This document shows positions 25,409 to 35,162 of a stretch of 64,000 nt of DNA, piece by piece. Each line of letters opens with the position of its first letter. Within the stretch, counting starts at the first letter, position 1. Under the pieces are notes generated by a model. The model saw nothing but the letters and a program-made list of their open reading frames with translations, searched no databases and had not been told where the DNA came from. Position numbers and translations under genes: made by a program. Source of the DNA: Vibrio toranzoniae (GTDB taxonomy: Bacteria; Pseudomonadota; Gammaproteobacteria; Enterobacterales; Vibrionaceae). Location: contig NZ_AP025514.1 in assembly GCF_024347655.1 (NCBI RefSeq), positions 1,178,001 through 1,242,000 of the forward strand. The letters are read 5' to 3'.

Positions 25409-28336
25409 ATGACTACTGCCTTTGAAGCCGATATCAATACTATCGCAAATTCATTTTCAACTATGGTTCCTATCGTAGAGGGCACTTACGACCTAACACC
25501 TGACGCTATTTTGCTCGAGCAAGAACAGCATGAGTCGGATGTTCGTTCTTACCCAAGACGCCTTCCTATTGCTATTAAGCGAGCATGTGGTGCCTTAGTT
25601 GAAGATACTCGTGGCCAGCTCTTTCTCGATTGCCTAGCCGGTGCAGGTACACTTTCTTTGGGTTATAACCACCCAGAGATTAACCAAGCACTCAAAGACC
25701 AACTCGATTCCGGTCTGCCATACCAAACTCTTGATATCACGACTCAAGCAAAAGAGACGTTTATCAAGCGAGTTAAAGCTTTTCTTCCTCAAGATTTTTC
25801 AGATAACTCGGTTCTTCAATTCTGTGGCCCGTCAGGTGCTGATGCTGTTGAAGCGGCAATCAAGCTTGCTAAGCAAACCACAGGTCGTAATACCATGTTT
25901 GCTTTCCGTGGTGCTTACCATGGCATGACTAACGGTACCATGGGCATGATGGGTAACCTCGGCACTAAAGAACGTCGTAGCGGCTTGATGTCTGACGTGC
26001 ACTTTATGCCTTTTCCATACAACCTACGCTGTCCGTTTGGCATTGGCGGTGAAGCGGGTGCTAACGCGAGCATTCGTTACATTGAACGCATGTTGAATGA
26101 CGACGAGTCAGGTATCATGAAACCAGCCGCGATGATCGTAGAGCCTGTGCAAGGAGAGGGTGGTGTGATTCCGGCTCCTGCTTCTTGGTTACAAGGCCTA
26201 CGTCGCATCTGTGATGAGCACGGAATCCTACTTATTTTTGATGAAATTCAGTGTGGTGTGGGTAAAACTGGTCATCGATTCGCATTTGAAGAGTCGGGTG
26301 TTAACCCTGATATCCTATGTTTGTCTAAAGCGATCGGTGGCGGACTGCCTATGTCGCTGCTGGTATTCGATAAGAGCATCGATACATGGAAAGCGGGTGA
26401 GCACACGGGTACTTTCCGTGGTAACCAACTGGCAATGGTGTCTGGCGCTAAAGCGTTGGAAATCATCGAACGTGATGGTTTGGTTGAGCACGCGAACATT
26501 GCAGGCCAATACCTACGTCACGGGTTAGAGAAGATTCAATCTCGCGTGAGCTGTATTGCTGAAGTACGTGGTAAAGGCCTAATGCTTGGCGCTGAGATCA
26601 AGCAATCAAACGGCGAGCTCAACAAATTTGGTGAGCCGGAATCTGACGGCGAACTCACCCTAGCGATTCAACGCGCAGCATTAGAGCGTGGTTTGATGGT
26701 CGAGAAGGGCGGTCGTGATGGCTCTGTGATTCGCTTCCTACCACCGATGATTATCTCTTTCGAGCAGATAGACTTTGCACTGCGCGTGATGGAAGAAGCC
26801 ATTATTGCGGTAGGCGGAGGTGTTCAACAAGATCAAGCTTCAAGTGAGCAGGCAAACCAAGAGTGGAACAAGCATTTCATTCACACCGGCCTAGGCGGTA
26901 GCGACGAATTCGCAAACGTAATGAACCAAACCACTCAAGCAATGAAAGCGGTGTTTGAGCAGGTTGAAACGCCATACTCAGGTCTAGAACCAAAAGTGCT
27001 AGAGGCAGCAATCAAGGCTGTCGACCTAGACAACAACCAACACGCTTTAGTTGATGTTGTGGACAGCACTGCTGACTTAGTTGCAGCTAACTCTATCTTT
27101 GTGCAACATCCTGACTGTATTGCACACCTTCACACTCCTCCTCTTATGGCATCAGTCGCTGCGGAATCAATTATCGCGGCCCTGAACCAATCAATGGATT
27201 CATGGGACCAAGCATCTGCTGCGACTTATGTTGAGCAGCGTGTGGTGGATTGGATGTGTGACAAATACCAACTTGGCGATCAAGCGGACGGCGTTTTCAC
27301 CAGTGGCGGCACGCAAAGTAACCTAATGGGTTTATTGCTTGCGAGAGACTGGGTTGCGGATAAGCACAATGGTCATTCTATCCAAAAGCTTGGCTTACCA
27401 GAATACGCGAGCAAGCTTCGTATCTTGTGCTCAAACAAATCTCACTTCACGGTTCAAAAATCCGCTTCACTACTTGGTTTAGGCGAGAGCGCGGTGTGCT
27501 GTGTTGAAACAAACGCTAATGGCACCATCAAACCGGATTTATTAGACGCAGAAATCAAAGCACTCAAAGCTCAAGGCCTGATTCCTTTTGCGGTAGTGGG
27601 TACGGCAGGGACAACCGATCACGGCGCTATCGACGACCTTGATGCGATTGCAGACATCGCAAGCAAACAAGCCCTTTGGTTCCATGTCGACAGTGCTTAC
27701 GGTGGCGCGCTTATCTTAAGTAGCCACAAAGCTCGTTTACAAGGCATCGAAAAAGCGGATTCTGTGAGTGTCGATTTCCACAAGCTTTTCTACCAAACAA
27801 TCAGCTGCGGCGCGGTGTTGTTGAAAGACAAAGCGAACTTTAAGTACCTTCTGCATCACGCAGATTACCTAAACCGTGAACACGATGAGCTGCCGAACTT
27901 AGTCGACAAGTCTATCGCGACGACCAAGCGTTTTGATGCATTGAAAGTCTTCATGACGATGCAAAGCGTTGGGCCAAAGCAGTTGGGCGATATGTACGAC
28001 CATCTTCTTGAGCAAACGCTAGAAGTAGCAGACCTGATTCAAAACCAAGTTGACTTAGAGCTACTCGCGGAACCTTCACTATCAACAGTGCTGTTCCGAT
28101 CTAAGCCGAACAATAAGCAGTCAGCAAACGATGAGCTAGATTTAGACAAACTGAATCAAACGCTAAGACTGGAAGCCCTGACTCGTGGTGTTGCGGTGCT
28201 TGGTGAAACGGTCGTGGATGGTAAGAGCGCGCTTAAATTCACTATCTTGAACCCGTGCTTAAAGACATCAGATTTCAAATCTCTAATTAACAAAATTCAA
28301 ACTCTAGCCACTGAGCTAGCAGAACAACAAGGGTAA
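25409..28336 (+). CDS. Fused L-2,4-diaminobutyrate:2-oxoglutarate aminotransferase / L-2,4-diaminobutyrate decarboxylase
   Basis: A 975-residue two-domain PLP protein that makes 1,3-diaminopropane from aspartate semialdehyde, feeding norspermidine. Residues ~1-440 are a class III aminotransferase: GPSGADAVEAAIKLA, the IFDEIQCG aspartate, and PLP lysine 307 in CLSKAIGGGLP. Residues ~490-975 are a group II decarboxylase: FTSGGTQSNL, HVDSAYGGALIL and PLP lysine 792 in DFHKLF. V. cholerae has the same fusion. ATG at 25409 follows AAGGGGA; an earlier in-frame ATG at 25379 lies in a small hairpin (ATGAGT/ACTCAT) without a good ribosome site. First gene of the cluster. Confidence 0.95.
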   Translation: MTTAFEADINTIANSFSTMVPIVEGTYDLTPDAILLEQEQHESDVRSYPRRLPIAIKRACGALVEDTRGQLFLDCLAGAGTLSLGYNHPEINQALKDQLDSGLPYQTLDITTQAKETFIKRVKAFLPQDFSDNSVLQFCGPSGADAVEAAIKLAKQTTGRNTMFAFRGAYHGMTNGTMGMMGNLGTKERRSGLMSDVHFMPFPYNLRCPFGIGGEAGANASIRYIERMLNDDESGIMKPAAMIVEPVQGEGGVIPAPASWLQGLRRICDEHGILLIFDEIQCGVGKTGHRFAFEESGVNPDILCLSKAIGGGLPMSLLVFDKSIDTWKAGEHTGTFRGNQLAMVSGAKALEIIERDGLVEHANIAGQYLRHGLEKIQSRVSCIAEVRGKGLMLGAEIKQSNGELNKFGEPESDGELTLAIQRAALERGLMVEKGGRDGSVIRFLPPMIISFEQIDFALRVMEEAIIAVGGGVQQDQASSEQANQEWNKHFIHTGLGGSDEFANVMNQTTQAMKAVFEQVETPYSGLEPKVLEAAIKAVDLDNNQHALVDVVDSTADLVAANSIFVQHPDCIAHLHTPPLMASVAAESIIAALNQSMDSWDQASAATYVEQRVVDWMCDKYQLGDQADGVFTSGGTQSNLMGLLLARDWVADKHNGHSIQKLGLPEYASKLRILCSNKSHFTVQKSASLLGLGESAVCCVETNANGTIKPDLLDAEIKALKAQGLIPFAVVGTAGTTDHGAIDDLDAIADIASKQALWFHVDSAYGGALILSSHKARLQGIEKADSVSVDFHKLFYQTISCGAVLLKDKANFKYLLHHADYLNREHDELPNLVDKSIATTKRFDALKVFMTMQSVGPKQLGDMYDHLLEQTLEVADLIQNQVDLELLAEPSLSTVLFRSKPNNKQSANDELDLDKLNQTLRLEALTRGVAVLGETVVDGKSALKFTILNPCLKTSDFKSLINKIQTLATELAEQQG

Positions 28337-28344
28337 TTAATACT

Positions 28345-29595
28345 ATGGCTATTCTACAAATTGGTGCAGGCGGCGTTGGTTGGGTTGTTGCACATAAAGC
28401 AGCACAAAATAACGAAGTACTGGGTGATATCACAATCGCTTCTCGCACAATCGCGAAGTGTGAACAAATCATCGAATCGATTAAAGGTAAAAACAACCTT
28501 AAAGATTCAACTAAAAAACTAGAAGCTCGCGCAGTAAATGCTGACGATGTTGATGCACTTGTTGCTCTGATTAACGAAGTGAAACCAGACCTAGTCATCA
28601 ACGCTGGTCCTCCTTGGGTAAACATGGCGATCATGGAAGCGTGTTACCAAGCAAAAGTATCTTACCTAGATACATCGGTAGCGGTTGATCTATGTTCTGA
28701 AGGCCAACAAGTACCACAAGCTTATGATTGGCAATGGGGTTACGGTGAGAAGTTCGCTGAAGCTGGCATCACAGGTATTCTTGGTGCGGGTTTCGATCCA
28801 GGTGTGGTTTCTGTATTTGCAGCGCACGCGGTTAAGCACTTGTTCGATGAGATCGATACGATCGACGTAATGGACGTAAACGCAGGCGACCACGGTAAGA
28901 AGTTTGCGACTAACTTTGACCCAGAAACCAACATGCTTGAGATTCAAGGCGATTCTTTCTACTGGGAAAATGAAGAGTGGAAACAAGTACCTTGTCACTC
29001 TCGTATGCTTGAGTTTGATTTCCCTAACTGTGGCTCTCACAAAGTGTACTCAATGGCGCACGATGAAGTTCGTTCAATGAAGGAATTCATCCCAGCTAAG
29101 CGCATCGAATTCTGGATGGGCTTTGGTGATGCTTACCTGAACTACTTCAACTGCATGCGTGATATCGGCCTTCTAAGCCCAGATCCACTAACACTGCACG
29201 ATGGTACTGTGGTTCAACCTCTTCATGTTCTTAAAGCACTACTACCAGATCCAACGTCTTTGGCTCCGGGCTACACAGGTTTAACGTGTATCGGAACTTG
29301 GGTTCAAGGTAAGAAAGACGGCAAAGAGCGCAGCGTGTTCATCTACAATAACGCAGACCACGAAGTGGCTTACGAAGACGTAGAGCACCAAGCGATCTCT
29401 TACACTACGGGTGTTCCTGCAATCACGGCTGCACTTCAGTTCTTTCGTGGCGAATGGGCTGATAAAGGCGTGTTCAACATGGAGCAGCTAAACCCAGACC
29501 CGTTCCTAGCAACCATGCCGGAAATCGGTCTAGATTGGCATGTTCAAGAGCTAGAGCCTACAGCTGGTTTACCTCTGATCCACACTTTGAAGTAA
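28345..29595 (+). CDS. Carboxynorspermidine dehydrogenase
   Basis: 416 residues of the saccharopine dehydrogenase-like family. The Rossmann fold begins at once (ILQIGAGGVGWVVA), followed by NAGPPW and AGFDPGV. It reductively condenses 1,3-diaminopropane with aspartate semialdehyde to carboxynorspermidine using NADPH. It begins 8 bp after the fusion gene, so it is co-transcribed. Substrate assignment rests on gene neighbours and strong resemblance to Vibrio CANSDH. Confidence 0.93.
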   Translation: MAILQIGAGGVGWVVAHKAAQNNEVLGDITIASRTIAKCEQIIESIKGKNNLKDSTKKLEARAVNADDVDALVALINEVKPDLVINAGPPWVNMAIMEACYQAKVSYLDTSVAVDLCSEGQQVPQAYDWQWGYGEKFAEAGITGILGAGFDPGVVSVFAAHAVKHLFDEIDTIDVMDVNAGDHGKKFATNFDPETNMLEIQGDSFYWENEEWKQVPCHSRMLEFDFPNCGSHKVYSMAHDEVRSMKEFIPAKRIEFWMGFGDAYLNYFNCMRDIGLLSPDPLTLHDGTVVQPLHVLKALLPDPTSLAPGYTGLTCIGTWVQGKKDGKERSVFIYNNADHEVAYEDVEHQAISYTTGVPAITAALQFFRGEWADKGVFNMEQLNPDPFLATMPEIGLDWHVQELEPTAGLPLIHTLK

Positions 29596-29604
29596 TTTCT
29601 GGCT

Positions 29605-29717
29605 CTTTGCCCTCGTTGCGTTGTCCTAGCGATAAGGGCAAAGTTCTGCGAATTCCATTCAAAGTCTTATGATTGACGAGAACGTATTATTACAAGCCGA
29701 TGCTGTTGCGTCGGCTT
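29605..29717 (+). other. Two hairpins in the dehydrogenase-nspC intercistronic gap
   Basis: CTTTGCCCT/AGGGCAAAG (29605-29613 with 29635-29643) and AAGCCGA/TCGGCTT (29694-29700 with 29711-29717, followed by TGTTCG). The second resembles a weak terminator and could lower nspC expression relative to the upstream genes. Confidence 0.45.
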
Positions 29718-29767
29718 TGTTCGATTATCATGTGCCTTCGTGAACTCGATGGCCGCAAGGTATTAAC

Positions 29768-30901
29768 ATGCAAAACAATGAACTAAAAACGCCTTATTTC
29801 ATGATCAACGAAGACAAGTTGATTACGAACTTAGAGAAAGCCAAGCAGCTGAAGGAGATTTCAGGTGTGAAGTTGGTATTGGCACTTAAGTGTTTCTCGA
29901 CATGGGGTGTGTTTGACATCATCAAGCCTTACCTCGATGGCACGACCAGCTCTGGTCCATACGAAGTGAAACTTGGCCACGAAACCTTTGGCGGTGAAAC
30001 GCACGCTTACAGTGTGGGTTACAGCGAAGATGACGTGAGAGAAGTCGCGGATATTTGCGACAAGATGATCTTCAACTCACAAAACCAATTCGAAGCTTAC
30101 CGTCATATTGTTGAGGGCAAAGCGTCTCTGGGTTTGCGTCTAAACCCGGGCGTGAGCTACGCAGGACAAGACTTAGCAAATCCTGCGCGTCAATATTCTC
30201 GCTTAGGTGTTCAAGCTGACCATATCAAACCTGAGATCTTCGATGAGATTAATGGCGTGATGTTCCACATGAACTGTGAGAACAAAGACGTCGACGCATT
30301 TATCGGCCTGCTTGATTCAATCTCAGAGCAGTTTGGTGAGCACTTAGATAAGTTAGACTGGGTGAGCATGGGCGGTGGTGTGTTCTTCACATGGCCGGGA
30401 TACGACATCGAGAAACTTGGCCTTGCACTAAAAGCCTTTTCTGAAAAGCACGGCGTGCAGATGTACCTTGAACCGGGTGAAGCCATCATCACTAAAACAA
30501 CAGACTTAGTTGTGACAGTGGTTGATATCGTTGAGAACGTGAAGAAAACGGCGATTGTGGATTCAGCAACCGAAGCACACCGTCTTGATACGCTTATCTA
30601 CAATGAACCAGCATCGGTATTAGAAGCGTCTGAAAACGGCAGTCATGACTACGTTATTGGTTCGTGTTCATGTCTGGCGGGTGATCAGTTCTGTGAAACA
30701 AGCTTTGATGAGCCGTTGAAGATTGGTCAAAAGCTTCACTTGTTGGACAGTGCGGGTTACACCATGGTGAAATTGAACTGGTTCAATGGTTTGAAGATGC
30801 CATCGATCTACTGTGAGCGCAGCAATGGCGACGTTCAAAAGCTGAATGAGTTTGGCTATGAAGACTTCAAACGTTCATTATCACAATGGTCGGTTAAGTA
30901 A
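29768..30901 (+). CDS. nspC: Carboxynorspermidine decarboxylase
   Basis: 377 residues of the alanine-racemase-fold (group IV) decarboxylases. PLP lysine is Lys41 in [34 protein letters not shown], the PLP-phosphate GEAI loop and the dimer-interface cysteine in [11 protein letters not shown] are present. It removes CO2 from carboxynorspermidine to give norspermidine, the triamine that Vibrio also senses through NspS-MbaA in biofilm control. AAGG precedes the ATG; a 172-bp gap separates it from the dehydrogenase. Confidence 0.96.
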   Translation: MQNNELKTPYFMINEDKLITNLEKAKQLKEISGVKLVLALKCFSTWGVFDIIKPYLDGTTSSGPYEVKLGHETFGGETHAYSVGYSEDDVREVADICDKMIFNSQNQFEAYRHIVEGKASLGLRLNPGVSYAGQDLANPARQYSRLGVQADHIKPEIFDEINGVMFHMNCENKDVDAFIGLLDSISEQFGEHLDKLDWVSMGGGVFFTWPGYDIEKLGLALKAFSEKHGVQMYLEPGEAIITKTTDLVVTVVDIVENVKKTAIVDSATEAHRLDTLIYNEPASVLEASENGSHDYVIGSCSCLAGDQFCETSFDEPLKIGQKLHLLDSAGYTMVKLNWFNGLKMPSIYCERSNGDVQKLNEFGYEDFKRSLSQWSVK

Positions 30902-30923
30902 CGAGTCTTAGGTTCAAAACAAC

Positions 30924-30960
30924 AAATAGGGCAGCCAATGAGCTGCTCTATTTTGTTTTT
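30924..30960 (+). terminator. Terminator after nspC
   Basis: AAATAGGGCAGC / GCTGCTCTATTT with a 6-nt loop and a TTTTGTTTTT tract; ends the norspermidine operon. Confidence 0.9.
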
Positions 30961-31007
30961 AAATGTCCGTTAGTCAGAAAATAGAATATAAAATTGAGAG
31001 CGACCAG

Positions 31008-31520
31008 TTAACCTTCAATTATCACTCGAGTATCTTCGCTAAGCGTTTCTAGCTCATTCACTACGTCTTCGATCTGAACTTCGATTGGCAGCTTAACCGC
31101 TATCTTGGAAGTAAATAGGCTTGAGCTTACACCGCCGCCGCCAGCGATAAAGACTCGGTGGCAGTCCATATCTAGAATGCTGATTCCTTGTCTATCCAAT
31201 ACATGTGTTACTTCGTTGACGATACCTGCTCGGTCGTTCGAGTCGAGTCTAAGGTGATGTATCGTGTCTTGGACATTGTGTGAATGGTCTGAATCGACAA
31301 ATTGCACGATGAGATCCGGATTAGCGCTGAAGGCTTCTTTAACAATCGATTCGTTGATGGCTGGAAGTTCAACTTTGAGTACACCCGCGACTTGGTCTTC
31401 AATAAAATTCACTTTACTGATGAGCCATTTTCCGTCGTTTTCGTGAGTAACCGCAGCAAGTTGCTTGATTGTTGCTGGTGATGCTTTTCCGATAAAGTTT
31501 ACGATAAATGTACTGTTCAT
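31008..31520 (-). CDS. Double ACT-domain protein, GcvR-like
   Basis: 170 residues. Two ACT folds: ~1-75 (FIVNFIGKASPATIKQLA) and ~85-170 (LRLDSNDRAGIVNEVTHVLDRQGISIL). This is the layout of GcvR, the glycine-cleavage repressor partner that acts by binding GcvA rather than DNA. Members without a nearby gcv gene are common in Vibrio, so the regulated pathway is open. ATG at 31520 is chosen over a slightly longer frame because GGGGGC lies seven bases upstream. Confidence 0.8.
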   Translation of the reverse strand: MNSTFIVNFIGKASPATIKQLAAVTHENDGKWLISKVNFIEDQVAGVLKVELPAINESIVKEAFSANPDLIVQFVDSDHSHNVQDTIHHLRLDSNDRAGIVNEVTHVLDRQGISILDMDCHRVFIAGGGGVSSSLFTSKIAVKLPIEVQIEDVVNELETLSEDTRVIIEG

Positions 31521-31684
31521 ATCAGCCCCCAAAGTTTCGATTAATCGTTGCCAATTAAATGTTTGATATCACGCGATAAAGTTCTTTAATTTCAGTGTAG
31601 AAGGTTACATCGAACAATGTTTGACCTGTGTCAATTTTTGAAACTAAGCTGCGATACAAAAAAAGAGAATGAAGGCTAGGGCAC

Positions 31685-31714
31685 AAAAAAGCGGCTAAAG
31701 AGCCGCTTTTTAAA
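31685..31714 (-). terminator. Terminator of the DUF3943 gene
   Basis: AAAAAGCGGCT / AGCCGCTTTTT with an AAAG loop; symmetric and flanked by T on the transcribed strand. Confidence 0.9.
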
Positions 31715-31793
31715 AGAGTTGTCGCTGCTATTTGTGATTCAGAAGCTTAGCAAGCAACGAGTAAACGGCTTAGCAAGTAACACGGATACTGGT

Positions 31794-32705
31794 TCAAAAC
31801 GTTACCTTGAAGTTCATACCAACAAACTGTGAATCATATGGTGCGCCAGCATCGTAAGCGAATTTAGCGGCATCTTGGTTGTCCCACCAAGGGTTAGTAT
31901 TCAGGTTAACCTCTGCGTCACCGCCCCAAGCATCACTTACCCAGTAATGGATATGGCCAACAGGGTTTAGGAAAAATAGAGACACATCACCCATGGTTTG
32001 AGAGCCCATCACTTCACCACCTGAAGCTACTATGTTTTGTTCTGCTTCTAACATCATTTCACCAACAACCGCACCAAAGAATGGAGTGATGAAGAGATCT
32101 TGCCATGAAGGTACTTCAGCAAACGCTTCTACACCGTATTCCCAGAAGAATGTCGACATAGTCCAAGAGTATAGGAAAGACTCAAACTCATCGTACCCCG
32201 CGTGTCGAGCTGCAGTGTAGTAAACACCACCAAAATAAGGGTGCATTACGTAGTTTAAGAAGTGTTCATCACGGTCCCATACTGGACCAGCAGAAACATT
32301 ATCCTTCCACTTCTGACCTAGTGCACTAATATCGCGTTGGTCATCGTCCCACTTAGTAATACTTTCAGGTAATAGGGTCATTAGGCCAACGGTTGCGACA
32401 CTCAAACCAAGAATAGTGTAGGTTTGACCCATAAGGTAATCCCAATCTTTACCATCGCTGACAGTCAGGTAAAGTGGTTGTTTGTCGATCGTTAAATCGT
32501 ACTGATCGCTTGACTCGTTTAATGCATAATTCTTACTTGGCTTGTAGGTGTACAAGCTTTCACTAACACAGTAATCTTGAGCACATTCATCCGAGTAAGA
32601 AAGGTTGATTGGCTGGTCGAAGTCATATTGGCTTGCAGCCGAGCTAACTGACATTAACATTGATAATACAGCTGTAACCTTTGCTAGTGACGGCGATTTG
32701 GACAC
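31794..32705 (-). CDS. DUF3943 family exported protein
   Basis: About 303 residues. A hydrophobic segment near the N-terminus ends SSAAS, consistent with a signal peptide. The conserved DUF3943 core spans ~110-220 with WDDDQRD, PVWDRDEHFLNYVMHPYFGGVYY, WEYGVEAFAEVPSWQDL and GAVVGE. The protein ends MNFKVTF, a terminal aromatic typical of outer-membrane barrels. No function is established. GTG at 32705 is chosen because GGAG sits six bases upstream; the frame also offers GTG at 32717 without a ribosome site. Single-gene transcript. Confidence 0.75.
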   Translation of the reverse strand: MSKSPSLAKVTAVLSMLMSVSSAASQYDFDQPINLSYSDECAQDYCVSESLYTYKPSKNYALNESSDQYDLTIDKQPLYLTVSDGKDWDYLMGQTYTILGLSVATVGLMTLLPESITKWDDDQRDISALGQKWKDNVSAGPVWDRDEHFLNYVMHPYFGGVYYTAARHAGYDEFESFLYSWTMSTFFWEYGVEAFAEVPSWQDLFITPFFGAVVGEMMLEAEQNIVASGGEVMGSQTMGDVSLFFLNPVGHIHYWVSDAWGGDAEVNLNTNPWWDNQDAAKFAYDAGAPYDSQFVGMNFKVTF

Positions 32706-32912
32706 AAGGGTCTCCACGAGAAGTTAAGAATTGATCAGAGTCACAATTATCTATTAAATGCCTGATTTAGGGAACTAATACTTTATTACTTTTCTCATAA
32801 GAATCTTAGTTCAGACATGGTCAATACTTATGAAAGGTGAAATGTATCAAATTCAACCATAGACTAGTTTGTAAATAATACAGTGTCTTTTTATGACAAC
32901 AAGGGAAGTAAT

Positions 32913-34151
32913 ATGACGAAAATCGCAATGTTAAGTACAGGTGAAGAAGTTCTTCATGGAGACATTGTCGACACAAACGCAGCCTGGATGTCTGCTGAGT
33001 TTTATCAGCACGGTTTTGCTCTTGCGAAACGTTCCACTGTGGGTGACCAAATGAATGCTTTGGTTGAAGAATTACTGATGCTGAGCTTTAACTATGATGT
33101 GGTTATCGTCAATGGTGGTTTAGGGCCGACAACCGATGACATGAGTGCCGCCGCCGCTGCCGCTGCTTCCGATCAAAAGCTAGTCATGTTCCCTGAATGG
33201 CTCGCTCGTATGGAAGAGATGTTCTCAGGACGAGGTATGCCGATGCCTGACAGCAACCTTAAGCAAGCTTTGTTGCCAGCAAGCTCTGAGATTGTCGATA
33301 ACCCTGTTGGCACTGCATGTGGCTTCAAGATGAAAATCAACGATGCGACTTTCTATTTCACGCCAGGTGTACCGAGTGAATTCAAGCGCATGGTGATCTT
33401 TGAAATTCTGCCCGATTTGTCTCGCACGTATCCTCAAGTGGTTGCCTCTGAATGCAGTCGTTTGTTTACGTTCGGCTTATCTGAGTCGGGTATCTCGGAT
33501 GTGTTAGACCAGTTAAAGCTGCCTGAAGGCTATGAATTAGGCTATCGCTCTTATCTGCCGTTCATTGAGGTGAAACTGTTTGGGCCTAAGTCTGGCTTAG
33601 AAACGCGCGTTAAACTGCTACAAATGGTGTACAAGCTGCTAGAGAGCAACGTAGTCAGTGTTGATGAGCCGATGATTGATCATATTGGCCACATCATGGC
33701 AGAGAGAAAGAAAACCTTGTCTGTATCTGAAGTGTCGACTAAAGGTGCGCTTTCGGCTTGGCTACAATCGAGTGAGCAGGTTGAAGATTGCTTCGGTCAC
33801 TCATGGGTGATGGCTGAACCCAAAGAGAGTGAGCTCGAAAAGAGCGACCCATTAGCGGCGACTTTTGCCTTGGCGGGCGCAACCAGAGAAAAGTGCGGCA
33901 CGGAATTGGCCTTGGTGACTGGCAAATTAGAGGGCAATACATTCAGTATTGCGCTATCGAGCGAAGCAGGTGAGTGGGGACAAGTGCTCGAGTTCTACCG
34001 CCAATACAACCGCGAAGATGCACGCACCATTATCAAAACCGTGGCCGCAGATATGCTGAGAAGACACTTAGATAGCAAGCCTATGTTTGGTGACTATTCT
34101 TCACTAAAACGCGTGAAGGATATGTTTATCCCTTCGGCGATCATCAAGTAA
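32913..34151 (+). CDS. CinA-like protein (YfaY type)
   Basis: 412 residues. The N-terminal MoCF-biosynthesis-like COG1058 domain is intact: MLSTGEEVLHGDIVDTNAAW, VNGGLGPTTDDMS, FYFTPGVPSEF. The C-terminal CinA domain is divergent: the usual ESCTGG motif reads EVSTKG and downstream deamidase residues are hard to place. This resembles E. coli YfaY, which lacks NMN deamidase activity. A role in ADP-ribose or NAD metabolite hydrolysis is possible. ATG at 32913 follows AAGGGAAG. Confidence 0.82.
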   Translation: MTKIAMLSTGEEVLHGDIVDTNAAWMSAEFYQHGFALAKRSTVGDQMNALVEELLMLSFNYDVVIVNGGLGPTTDDMSAAAAAAASDQKLVMFPEWLARMEEMFSGRGMPMPDSNLKQALLPASSEIVDNPVGTACGFKMKINDATFYFTPGVPSEFKRMVIFEILPDLSRTYPQVVASECSRLFTFGLSESGISDVLDQLKLPEGYELGYRSYLPFIEVKLFGPKSGLETRVKLLQMVYKLLESNVVSVDEPMIDHIGHIMAERKKTLSVSEVSTKGALSAWLQSSEQVEDCFGHSWVMAEPKESELEKSDPLAATFALAGATREKCGTELALVTGKLEGNTFSIALSSEAGEWGQVLEFYRQYNREDARTIIKTVAADMLRRHLDSKPMFGDYSSLKRVKDMFIPSAIIK

Positions 34152-34206
34152 GCAGCTCTTGTAGCCAACTAAGTTCTTTTGAACCAACATTAAGACAGAA
34201 CAAATA

Positions 34207-34244
34207 AAAAGGCCCCACATCCATATGGTTGTGGGGCCTTTTGT
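34207..34244 (+). terminator. Terminator after the CinA-like gene
   Basis: AAAAGGCCCCACA / TGTGGGGCCTTTT, 13-bp stem with a T-tract. Lies between convergent genes and probably also serves dmsC. Confidence 0.93.
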
Positions 34245-34315
34245 TTATCTAGCCTTCTAGATAAGTCAACAGGTGGCGAATAGCTTTGTAGCTAGCATTT
34301 AAACTGAGTAAGTGA

Positions 34316-35161
34316 TTACAAACCGCTTGTCATGTGTAGGCTGTAGAACAAACCACGGCCAATTAATTCTGAAGCTAAGAACAGTACCAATGCTAGGCCT
34401 AGGTTTACTGGGTTCACTTTTGCTTTGTTGAGCATAGGTAGAATCCAAATCAGTAAGCTTGCCATCAGCAATGCAACTTGAAGAATCACATAGCTGCCTA
34501 AACCGTCAACCAACTCAGATGCTTTTGTTGCTGAAGTTTGGATGTCACCGATTAGGTTCAGTTTGCCTACTGTCACAAGTAAGCTTATCGCAACAGCAAT
34601 TACAGCCAGCATGGTAATGTTACGGTCAACCGTAAAGCGACTGTCGTTGGCGAACACAATCACGAACTGAGACAGCAGCAAGCCACCCACAACCATCGTC
34701 ATGATGAAGCTCAGTGGTGTGTAGATGTTGTCCCAAGTCGGTACAGTGTTGATCATGTAGACGTTGATCATCGCGTACATGAAGATAACACCCAACACCA
34801 TAGCGCCAACCATCAGTGCTTTTTGGATAGCCACGCTACCTTTCTTAACTACAGATAGTAGCCATTGCAGGCCACCTACTGCGAAGAATGCCGCACCGAA
34901 GAACACTTCGTTAGACAACCAAGCCGAGCCTAGTTGGTTAAAGGCATTAAACGCGCGCAGTGGAGAGCCCAGGTGCGTTGTCGAGAACATAAAACCAAGG
35001 CCCATTAATGCCCACAGAATGAACATTGGAACCTTGTAGCTGTTTAGTTTCTCTTCGTCATGACCAAGTACCAGTGCACGTGCGCCAATAAGTAAGTAAC
35101 CACCCACGGCTGTTTGAGCCAGTACCGTAAAGAAGATCAAAGACCACTCATGAAAAATCAT
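34316..35161 (-). CDS. dmsC: Anaerobic DMSO reductase membrane anchor subunit
   Basis: 281 residues with eight predicted membrane helices, the DmsC/YnfH fold. It anchors DmsAB to the periplasmic face of the inner membrane and oxidises menaquinol. HEWSLIFFTVLAQTAVGGYLL at the N-terminus (shown in part) and the STTHLGSPLRAFNA loop are family features. AAGGAGGTG overlaps the end of dmsB, giving tight coupling. Confidence 0.93.
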   Translation of the reverse strand: MIFHEWSLIFFTVLAQTAVGGYLLIGARALVLGHDEEKLNSYKVPMFILWALMGLGFMFSTTHLGSPLRAFNAFNQLGSAWLSNEVFFGAAFFAVGGLQWLLSVVKKGSVAIQKALMVGAMVLGVIFMYAMINVYMINTVPTWDNIYTPLSFIMTMVVGGLLLSQFVIVFANDSRFTVDRNITMLAVIAVAISLLVTVGKLNLIGDIQTSATKASELVDGLGSYVILQVALLMASLLIWILPMLNKAKVNPVNLGLALVLFLASELIGRGLFYSLHMTSGL

Positions 35162-35162
35162 C

